Part shown: piece by piece, positions 1 to 5,532 of the stretch | Layout: each line of letters starts with the position of its first letter | How positions within the stretch are numbered: the first letter of the stretch is position 1 | Assembly: GCA_017998475.1 (NCBI GenBank) | Contig: JAGODA010000199.1 | Coordinates: 1 to 5,978, forward strand | DNA length: 5,978 nucleotides | Direction of reading: 5' to 3' | Origin: Spirochaetota bacterium | Lineage (GTDB): Bacteria > Spirochaetota > UBA4802 > UBA5368 | Made by a program: the position numbers and the translations under genes | The notes under the pieces: generated by a model | Databases searched by the model: none | The model's input: only the letters and a program-made list of their open reading frames with translations | Told to the model about the DNA's origin: nothing

Positions 1-2716
1 CGGCAAGCTCGACAAGACGGCGCTCGGCGCGTTCCCTCAGGTGCGACGCGCCAAGGTACATGCCGTATCCGTATTCGGCGTTGTCCTCGAACAGGGAGCT
101 GGCCCACGCGGGCCCTCGGCCTTCGTGGTCGGCGCAGAACGGCGTGCTGGGGTAGGAGCCGCAATAAATCGAGGAACAGCCGGTGGCGTTGGCCACCATC
201 ATGCGCGTGCCGAACAGCTGGGTAAGCAGCTTGATGTACGGCGTTTCCCCGCATCCCGCGCACGCGCCCGAAAATTCGAAAAGCGGCCGGACGAACTGGC
301 TTCCCTTGATGGTCTCCGTGGAAAGGCCGGTGTTCTTGACACGGATGCCGTTTACGGCGAATTCCCACAGCGCGGCCCCGTCCTTTTGAGTTTCAGCCGC
401 CTCCATTGTCAGGGCCTTCTCCCTGGACGGGCACACCTCGACGCAATTGCCGCAGCCGTAGCAGTCGAGCGGGCTGACCTGTATGCGGTACCTGAACCCG
501 GCGAGCTGTTTGCCGAGGGCGTCAACGCAGGCGAAGCCCCCCGGCGCCGTCTTGAGTTCGGCCTCGTCGCAAAGAAACGGGCGGATTGCCGCGTGCGGGC
601 ATACGAGCGAACACCGGTTGCACTGGATACATCTCTCGGGCCACCATACGGGTACCTGCGATGAGATGCCGCGCTTTTCATACGCCGCGGTTCCCTGGGG
701 AACGCTGCCGTCCGGCCTGGACGCGAAGGCGCTGACCGGCAGGCGGTCTCCTTTGAGCCTGTTAATGGGTATCGCGATATGGTTAACAAAATGTGGAAGC
801 TTCCCGGACGCCTGAGCGGCCGTCCGGGCTTCCTTCGCGTTTTTCCATTCCGGGGGGACCGGAACGCGGACCACGTCCGAGCCGCCCCTGTCCACGGCGG
901 AAAGGTTCAGTGCCACCACATCATCTCCCTTTTTACCGTATGTCTTTATTATGGCATCGTGAAGATGGGCGACCGCCGACTCGTATGGAATAATGTCCGA
1001 GACCTTGAAGAAGGCCGCCTGCATTATGGTGTTCGTCCTGCCCGGCATGCCGAGCCCTTCCGCGATGCCCGAGGCGTCGATTATGTACAGCCTGATGTCG
1101 TTAAGGGCGAGATACCTTTTAACGGCCGACGGAAGCCGCTCGCCAAGCTCCCCGGGCTTCCATGGGCAGTTGAGAAGGAACGCACCTCCTGCCTTAAGGC
1201 CGGCAAGCACGTCGTAGCCGGTAAGGTAGGAAGGCACATGGCACGCGACGAAATCGGGATGGTTCACCAGATAGGTGGACCGTATCGGCGCCTTCCCGAA
1301 TCGGAGATGGGAGACGGTCACTCCGCCGGACTTTTTAGAATCGTACGCGAAATATGCCTGTGTGTACAGGTCGGTGGTTTCGCCGATTACCTTGATCGAG
1401 TTCTTGTTGGCCCCCACGGTGCCGTCCGAGCCGATCCCGAAGAACTTTGCCTCGAACACGTCCTTCCGGGCCGGAAAATCGCCGTTGACGGGCAGCGAGC
1501 TGAAATTAATGTCGTCGGTAATACCTATGGTGAAGCCGTTATGCGGATCGTTCTGGCGGAGGTTATGGAATACCGCGAGAATCTGTTCGGGCGTCGTGTC
1601 CTTGGAGCTCAGACCGTATCGACCGCCCACTACCACCGGCGTCCTGGATTTGCCGTAAAAAGCGGCGCGGACATCGAGATACAGCGGCTCCCCGAGGGCC
1701 CCCGGCTCTTTCGTACGGTCGAGGACCGCGATTCTTCCGACCGTGGAGGGTATGACGTCGAAGAAGTGCTTTTCGGAGAAGGGCCGGTAAAGATGAACGG
1801 CCACGCATCCGACTTTTTCGCCGTTCTCCACGAGCCTGTCCACCACCGTCCTGATGGTCTCGGTGACCGAGCCCATGGCGATCACGATGTTTTCGGCGTC
1901 GGGAGCGCCGTAGTAGTTGAAGGGGCGGTAATCGCGTCCCGTGATCTTCCCGATGCCGTTCATGTACCGTGCCGCGATATCGGGTATGGCCCGGTAAAAC
2001 CGCTCCTGCGCCTCCCTGCCCTGGAAGTACACGTCGGGATTCTGGGCCGTCCCCCGGGTGACCGGTTTTTCGGGATTGAGGGCGTTCGCCCTGAATTCCG
2101 CGAGCCTCGCGGTATTCACCAGGGACGATAATTCCTCGTAGGGAATGACCTCGATTTTCTGGACCTCGTGCGAAGTGCGGAATCCGTCGAAGAAGTGCAG
2201 GAAGGGAATTCCGCCTTCGATGGCCGCCAGGTGCGCGACCCCTGCAAGATCCATTACCTCCTGCACCCCGCCGCTCGCCAGCATCGCGAAGCCGGTCTGC
2301 CGCGCGGCGTACACGTCCGAATGGTCCCCGAAGATGGACAGCGCGTGCGTGGAGAGCGAACGGGCGCTTACGTGGATGACCGCGGGAAGGAGCTCGCCTG
2401 CCATTTTGTACATATTGGGAATCATTAAAAGCAGGCCCTGGGATGCCGTAAATGTCGCCGAGAGGGCGCCGGCCTGCAGCGCGCCGTGTACGGCCCCGGC
2501 CGCGCCGCCCTCGGATTGCAGTTGCACCACTTTCACCGTTTCATCGAAGATGTTCCTGCGTCCGTACGCCGCCCATTCGTCGCACAATTCCGCCATGGGA
2601 GATGACGGCGTTATGGGATAGATCGCCGCGACCTCTGTGAGCGCGTAGGCCGCGTGCGCGGCCGCCGCGTTTCCGTCCATGGATTCCATCGGGAGTCTGT
2701 TTGTTCTGGATGTCAT
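1..2716 (-). CDS. nifJ: Pyruvate:ferredoxin (flavodoxin) oxidoreductase, single-chain; 3' end outside window
   Basis: Cytoplasmic iron-sulfur, thiamine-diphosphate enzyme that oxidatively decarboxylates pyruvate with CoA to acetyl-CoA and CO2 and reduces ferredoxin or flavodoxin. The frame is open from ATG 2716 to the window edge: 905 residues of a family usually near 1,170-1,200, so roughly the last quarter is missing. Seen in order: the N-terminal pyruvate-binding domain with YPITPSSP (Thr36), QSEGG (Glu69) and SARS (Arg119); a transketolase-C-like domain; the gamma domain; an EKR segment near 680; two 4Fe-4S motifs (Cys696/699/702/706 and Cys752/755/758/762); then the TPP-domain cluster cysteines 819, 822 and 847. 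Compared from memory with the Desulfovibrio africanus enzyme, the spacing agrees throughout. The TPP/Mg motif and last cluster cysteine lie beyond the window. GGAG sits six bases before the ATG, supporting this start. A TATACT hexamer at 2731-2736 has no matching -35 box and lies too close to the ribosome site to be convincing. It is probably cotranscribed with the upstream gene, 57 bases away. Identity is very secure. Confidence 0.97.
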   Translation of the reverse strand, partial: MTSRTNRLPMESMDGNAAAAHAAYALTEVAAIYPITPSSPMAELCDEWAAYGRRNIFDETVKVVQLQSEGGAAGAVHGALQAGALSATFTASQGLLLMIPNMYKMAGELLPAVIHVSARSLSTHALSIFGDHSDVYAARQTGFAMLASGGVQEVMDLAGVAHLAAIEGGIPFLHFFDGFRTSHEVQKIEVIPYEELSSLVNTARLAEFRANALNPEKPVTRGTAQNPDVYFQGREAQERFYRAIPDIAARYMNGIGKITGRDYRPFNYYGAPDAENIVIAMGSVTETIRTVVDRLVENGEKVGCVAVHLYRPFSEKHFFDVIPSTVGRIAVLDRTKEPGALGEPLYLDVRAAFYGKSRTPVVVGGRYGLSSKDTTPEQILAVFHNLRQNDPHNGFTIGITDDINFSSLPVNGDFPARKDVFEAKFFGIGSDGTVGANKNSIKVIGETTDLYTQAYFAYDSKKSGGVTVSHLRFGKAPIRSTYLVNHPDFVACHVPSYLTGYDVLAGLKAGGAFLLNCPWKPGELGERLPSAVKRYLALNDIRLYIIDASGIAEGLGMPGRTNTIMQAAFFKVSDIIPYESAVAHLHDAIIKTYGKKGDDVVALNLSAVDRGGSDVVRVPVPPEWKNAKEARTAAQASGKLPHFVNHIAIPINRLKGDRLPVSAFASRPDGSVPQGTAAYEKRGISSQVPVWWPERCIQCNRCSLVCPHAAIRPFLCDEAELKTAPGGFACVDALGKQLAGFRYRIQVSPLDCYGCGNCVEVCPSREKALTMEAAETQKDGAALWEFAVNGIRVKNTGLSTETIKGSQFVRPLFEFSGACAGCGETPYIKLLTQLFGTRMMVANATGCSSIYCGSYPSTPFCADHEGRGPAWASSLFEDNAEYGYGMYLGASHLRERAERRLVELA

Positions 2717-2773
2717 GTCGTTCTCCGTTTAGTATAATGGTGTATGCAGGCGGGTCGGGTGACCCCGGGTGTT

Positions 2774-4552
2774 TTACCGCCTGACCTGATGGTCCCGGTC
2801 GCCGCCGATCATCCGCAGGAGTTCCCGCGCGGCCTCCTCGGGTCCTCGAGTCTCGTATCCGCTGATTCCGAGGCGAGTCCGCAACTGTCCCACGAATATC
2901 CTTCTCGAAAAGAACGCGTTGAAGAAAACCAGAGCGAGCTTGTCGTGGATCTCCTTGTACTGGGGAGGACCGAAGATATTGGCGAAATAGGAGTGCACGA
3001 TACCGGTCGAGGTGGTGGTGCCCTTGCTCATTACGGTGCCCTCCCTGAAGGTGTTGAAGGCGTCCTCGACCGTCTTGAAGCGCTCGATGATCGGGTGCTC
3101 GGCGTCAATTTCCTCATAGTTGTTCGCGTAAAGTATCATGTCGATAGTGTGGCCGTGCATGACCACGTCGTATGTCGTTACCGGCATCACGATACGCGCG
3201 TTTATCTGGGCGGGGCTCATAATGATTGAGCGGTCGATCTGTCCGAAGCCGTAACCCGGCTGCAGGTCGTCGAGCCTCAGGAAAGCGCCGATTTCCGTGC
3301 CGTATCCGATGATGTTTCCCTCGTCGTCGATGTCCATGGAGCCCATATCGTCCGCGATGATCACCATCCTGCGCATGAGGTCTCTTCCGATGGTCCGAAA
3401 GGCCTCCAGGGTCTCGGATTTTCCTGCACCCGTGTCGCCTATGAGGAGAATATTGGTGTCCGGTAGGCCGTGCATCATGATCTTGACGAACGCGCCGTGA
3501 AAGGGCAGTTTGCCGGCGCGCATCATCTTCACGTTGTGGAGGGTGAGCACCATCTTTTTCAGGTACCCGAAGTATCCGAATTCGTCCTTGCGCGGAACCG
3601 CGGCTACCATGATTTCATTGGCGGCATCCTCGTAAAAAACGGTCGGGAAAACGCCGAGAGGGTTGAGGGCGGCGGAGTCCACTCCGAAGGTGTAGACCGC
3701 GTCCGGCTTTCTTTTAAGGTCCTCGTCGCCGGCGATCTCAAAGAGATTGCACAGCGTGAACCCGAGCTCGAAAAACTTCTGATGGAAATATATCAGTACG
3801 AGCAGCGGCCCGACCTTCGCCGGATAGCACAGCCACTCCCTCCATTCGGCGTTGAACAGATCCAGCGGGTTCGATTCTATCCTTACGAACTGGCCTGTCC
3901 GTTTGTTCATGGGCGGATTCAGGATGAGCGGCGGGTTGATCAGAACCTGACGTATAACGGGGATTTCCTTCAGCCGCTCGTAGGCGCCGGCGGGGAGCGC
4001 AAGCTCGACCGGTATGGTGATCGCGGCGATCTCGGCGCCCGCTGAAACCTGCCGGTATATCCTCGGGTGCGTTTCGGTGATGTTCTCGAGTACGTCGCGG
4101 TACGCGCCCCTGATGAGATGAGTAAGGGATTCGATGGTCGCGTTAAACGTGCGGTATGGACGTTTGTCGAAACCGTCGCCCTCGGAATCGCAGAGAAGGA
4201 ACCGGTCGAAGTTCCGCCAGAAATCGTACAGCTCCTCGACGAATTCCGCCAGGGGATAAATGTCGGAAATGTCGATGGGGAAGGCATGATTCTCGGACTT
4301 CAGGTGCGCGAGCGGTTTTCTGGAAAGAAGTCTGAGAAAACCCGCCAGTTCCCTGACAACCGCGCGATCCACGGGATGCGTGTCGAATATCGAGAGCAGC
4401 GGCGACTGCTGTTTGACGAGCGAGTCGACGAACCTCCCGACAATGTCGAGGAAAAGCGCGCTCGAGAGAAGCTCCTCCGAATCGGAACATATTTTTCCCC
4501 TGGTATAGATGACAACCTTGTTGTCCGTGATATCGTACGTTACTCCAGCCAT
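2774..4552 (-). CDS. PEP carboxykinase / HPr kinase superfamily P-loop protein
   Basis: A 592-residue, probably cytoplasmic nucleotide-binding protein. Seen: a Walker A loop GDTGAGKSE at residues 372-380 (Lys378, Ser379), followed by IIADDMG with acidic pair Asp401-Asp402, the likely metal-binding site. Just before the loop is HGAFVKI (His352), resembling the HGVLVDI segment that precedes the P-loop in HPr kinase/phosphorylase; GKSE followed by ADD is also HprK-like. Farther on, INARIVMP and GTVMSKGTT segments recall PEP carboxykinase C-terminal regions. About 350 N-terminal residues show no domain I can name, and the protein is much longer than HprK (about 310) though near ATP-PEPCK length (about 540). 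No signal peptide or membrane segment is apparent. The start at 4552 is chosen because AAGGAGG lies five bases upstream; the ATG at 4645 would translate through a hairpin region. It is followed closely by PFOR, suggesting a role in PEP/pyruvate metabolism. Whether it is a true carboxykinase, a protein kinase or something else is not decided by the sequence. Confidence 0.85.
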   Translation of the reverse strand: MAGVTYDITDNKVVIYTRGKICSDSEELLSSALFLDIVGRFVDSLVKQQSPLLSIFDTHPVDRAVVRELAGFLRLLSRKPLAHLKSENHAFPIDISDIYPLAEFVEELYDFWRNFDRFLLCDSEGDGFDKRPYRTFNATIESLTHLIRGAYRDVLENITETHPRIYRQVSAGAEIAAITIPVELALPAGAYERLKEIPVIRQVLINPPLILNPPMNKRTGQFVRIESNPLDLFNAEWREWLCYPAKVGPLLVLIYFHQKFFELGFTLCNLFEIAGDEDLKRKPDAVYTFGVDSAALNPLGVFPTVFYEDAANEIMVAAVPRKDEFGYFGYLKKMVLTLHNVKMMRAGKLPFHGAFVKIMMHGLPDTNILLIGDTGAGKSETLEAFRTIGRDLMRRMVIIADDMGSMDIDDEGNIIGYGTEIGAFLRLDDLQPGYGFGQIDRSIIMSPAQINARIVMPVTTYDVVMHGHTIDMILYANNYEEIDAEHPIIERFKTVEDAFNTFREGTVMSKGTTTSTGIVHSYFANIFGPPQYKEIHDKLALVFFNAFFSRRIFVGQLRTRLGISGYETRGPEEAARELLRMIGGDRDHQVRR

Positions 4553-4557
4553 GTTGA

Positions 4558-4564
4558 CCTCCTT
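4558..4564 (-). promoter_or_regulatory. Strong Shine-Dalgarno site of the PEPCK/HprK-like gene
   Basis: AAGGAGG on the minus strand, five bases before ATG 4552. It is the best ribosome-binding site in the window and decides the start codon, excluding the in-frame ATG at 4645. It lies only 16 bases downstream of the T-tract of the leader terminator, so terminator formation would remove it from the transcript. Confidence 0.85.
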
Positions 4565-4580
4565 CAGTCGGCGTTTCGAT

Positions 4581-4625
4581 AAAAAAAGCCGGCAGATCCC
4601 CATGGTAGGGAATCGTTGCCGGCTT
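4581..4625 (-). terminator. Intrinsic terminator in the leader of the PEPCK/HprK-like gene
   Basis: Read on the minus strand, AAGCCGGCA (4625-4617) pairs with TGCCGGCTT (4594-4586), nine base pairs. It encloses a second stem in which GATTCCC pairs with GGGGATC (one G-T wobble) around the six-base loop TACCAT. Seven T residues (4587-4581) follow at once. This is a canonical rho-independent terminator shape, oriented toward the PEPCK/HprK-like gene and 28 bases before its start codon. There is no T-tract on the plus strand, so it acts only in the minus direction. It may be a backup terminator for the upstream gene block or the terminator half of an attenuator. Confidence 0.75.
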
Positions 4626-4638
4626 ACCCGCCGGCAAC
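4615..4638 (-). promoter_or_regulatory. Candidate antiterminator hairpin competing with the leader terminator
   Basis: On the minus strand GTTGCCGGC (4638-4630) and GCCGGCAAC (4623-4615) form a perfect nine-base-pair stem around the loop GGGTAA. The 3' arm is the same sequence that forms the 5' arm of the terminator at 4581-4625, so the two structures exclude each other. The first arm is transcribed earlier, so this hairpin would form first and leave the last GCCGGC plus T-tract unpaired. The arrangement is typical of attenuators; a ligand, protein or translation signal is not evident, and no known riboswitch class was recognised. A chance result of a repeated palindrome remains possible. Confidence 0.4.
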
Positions 4639-4670
4639 CGTTCAAGGTCCCCGGCCGATCTTCCGCGGTT

Positions 4671-4711
4671 AAAAACCCCGTTTTCTACTGTGGAGCGAAC
4701 GGGGGGTTTTT
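4671..4711 (-). terminator. Intrinsic terminator overlapping the 3' end of the DUF2294 gene
   Basis: On the minus strand AAAAACCCCCCGTT (4711-4698) pairs with AACGGGGTTTTT (4682-4671): twelve base pairs with two unpaired C residues in the 5' arm and a 15-base loop. The U-tract is formed by the 3' arm itself, and the matching A-tract on the other side makes the element symmetrical, so it could also stop plus-strand transcription. The TAG stop codon of the DUF2294 gene (4687-4685) lies inside the loop. It should end the GH18-ORF-DUF2294 block. Confidence 0.75.
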
Positions 4712-5080
4712 CCTCACACGCTCCTCGAGTACGGCATCGACTATGAATACTATTATCCGCTCCCCGGTGGTGGTGCTGATATCGGTATGCATGCTTACCA
4801 CCCTGGCGCCGGTAATCCCCGATATGATTCCGTCGAGTATCGGGCGGGCCTCCTCGAGAAGTTTCGAGCGAACCTTCTTTACGAGCAGCATCCCCTCTCC
4901 GGTCCTTGCCAGCGTTTCCTCTGCCCTGGTCATGACACCGGAAAGGCGCGAAACTATCATGTCATTGACAATATAGGTCCTCGTTTCGGTCGGTCCCCGC
5001 CCCATGTAGTCCCTTTCGAATTTGATCATGGCTTCGCTTATCTCGGCTTCAAGCATTCCGCGGCTTTTAATGGTTGACAT
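4685..5080 (-). CDS. DUF2294 / MpsC-family protein
   Basis: A 131-residue soluble protein recognised by the DUF2294 pattern: LEAEISEAMIKFERDYMGRGP at the N-terminus (GRGP at 27-30), a LSGVMTRAEETLA segment (46-58), a basic VKKVRSKLLEEAR helix, and a C-terminal HTDIS (98-102) followed by TGERIIVFIV. This covers the whole family domain, usually about 110-120 residues. The Pfam family is named MpsC after a component linked to membrane-potential generation in Staphylococcus aureus, but the biochemical role is unsettled, and no MpsA- or MpsB-like partner is in the window. Start choice: ATG 5080 has GGGGAGG nine bases upstream; ATG 5089, directly after that GGAGG, is an alternative with GGGGAG eight bases upstream; ATG 5143 would add 21 residues unlike the family and lacks a good ribosome site. 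It overlaps the end of the ORF at 5067-5516, and its stop codon is in a terminator loop. The family is secure, the function is not. Confidence 0.88.
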   Translation of the reverse strand: MSTIKSRGMLEAEISEAMIKFERDYMGRGPTETRTYIVNDMIVSRLSGVMTRAEETLARTGEGMLLVKKVRSKLLEEARPILDGIISGITGARVVSMHTDISTTTGERIIVFIVDAVLEERVRKNPPFAPQ

Positions 5081-5516
5081 GGCCGCCATCCTCCCCGCTC
5101 CCCTGAAGATTCCCGGAGCCGCCGTCGCTTTGATTGAAGGCATACGTTTCGATTTCCATTATATGCCAAGTACCCGACCTGGCCGCGTCCGTCCTGTTCC
5201 GGGAGCTTCGAGAAACCAGTTCCTTCCGGTATGATGTCGTCGTTTTTTCGGGAGGACCATGGCGATTGAACAGTATTATCCGGACGAAGCCTTTTATTAT
5301 GATCACCGTGATGAATACCCTGTTCCTGTCCGCGTGGATGCCGGATTCCGCCACTTCTCGTATATTCGCGGTTATCTCGTCAACCATGTCGCTTTCGTCG
5401 ATGACGGGAGCGAGCCCGTGATTACGCAGGAACTTCGCGATCTTTACGGCGACCGGGGCCGCGGTCGCGCCATGCCGATTGAAGAGACAGCACTCGTTCA
5501 GTCTTGATGGAAACAT
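5067..5516 (-). CDS. Hypothetical protein, weakly supported, possibly frameshifted
   Basis: An ATG-initiated frame of 149 residues filling the space between the GH18 and DUF2294 genes. I recognise no family. The first 90 residues look like protein: codons such as GCG, GCC, GTC, ATC and GAC dominate, giving third positions clearly richer in GC than the opposite-strand frame, and MVDEITANIREVAESGIH reads as an amphipathic helix followed by a hydrophobic strand-like VFITVIII. LFNRHG occurs twice, near residues 11-16 and 82-87. The last 60 residues are Ser/Gly/Arg-rich and less convincing. An A6 run at 5243-5248 could mark a frameshift: one extra A would lead into a reading frame with NDDIIPEGTGFSKLPEQ. 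The start lacks a good ribosome site (AAGG about 14 bases away). The end overlaps the DUF2294 start by 14 bases, as in translational coupling. It could also be a decayed gene or a non-coding spacer. Confidence 0.4.
   Translation of the reverse strand: MFPSRLNECCLFNRHGATAAPVAVKIAKFLRNHGLAPVIDESDMVDEITANIREVAESGIHADRNRVFITVIIIKGFVRIILFNRHGPPEKTTTSYRKELVSRSSRNRTDAARSGTWHIMEIETYAFNQSDGGSGNLQGSGEDGGHVNH
5158..5163 (-). promoter_or_regulatory. Possible -10 element upstream of DUF2294
   Basis: A perfect TATAAT on the minus strand, about 78 bases before the preferred DUF2294 start, would give transcription from near 5151 and a leader of about 70 bases. No recognisable TTGACA-like -35 hexamer is found 16-18 bases upstream (GC-rich there) and there is no TGn extension. 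It also falls inside the tentative ORF 5067-5516. It stands out only because the surroundings are GC-rich. Confidence 0.25.
5257..5486. repeat. Pair of 17-base direct repeats, 15/17 identical
   Basis: CCATGGCGATTGAACAG at 5257-5273 and CCATGCCGATTGAAGAG at 5470-5486 differ at two positions. They are 213 bases apart, an exact multiple of three, and on the minus strand both encode LFNRHG in the tentative ORF. They may reflect a repeated protein motif, a binding site or chance. Confidence 0.35.
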
Positions 5517-5532
5517 GATTCGTAGAGATACC

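Noticed and set aside
779..2131. 450-codon open frame on the plus strand
   Set aside because: It is the exact in-register complement of PFOR codons; it stays open because PFOR avoids TTA, CTA and TCA there. The minus frame carries unmistakable PFOR motifs.
2751..2766. Small hairpin GGGTC-GGGT-GACCC between the PEPCK/HprK-like and PFOR genes
   Set aside because: Only five base pairs and no T-tract in the minus direction; not a credible terminator.
2744..4582. Several plus-strand open frames of 160-190 codons opposite the PEPCK/HprK-like gene
   Set aside because: They are in-register mirrors of a minus-strand gene with a P-loop, strong ribosome site and conserved motifs; none shows a family signature.
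4553..4645. 31-residue N-terminal extension of the PEPCK/HprK-like protein from ATG 4645
   Set aside because: It would translate through two hairpins and the T-tract, reads as low-quality Arg-rich sequence, and the AAGGAGG site points to ATG 4552.
5081..5143. 21-residue N-terminal extension of DUF2294 from ATG 5143
   Set aside because: It has no good ribosome site and adds residues not typical of the family, while GGGGAGG sits before the later ATG codons.
5259..5507. 82-codon plus-strand ORF with GGAGG three bases before its ATG
   Set aside because: It reads fairly like protein, but it is the in-register mirror of the minus-strand frame, has lower third-position GC (about half) and opposes five minus-strand genes. 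Not fully excluded.
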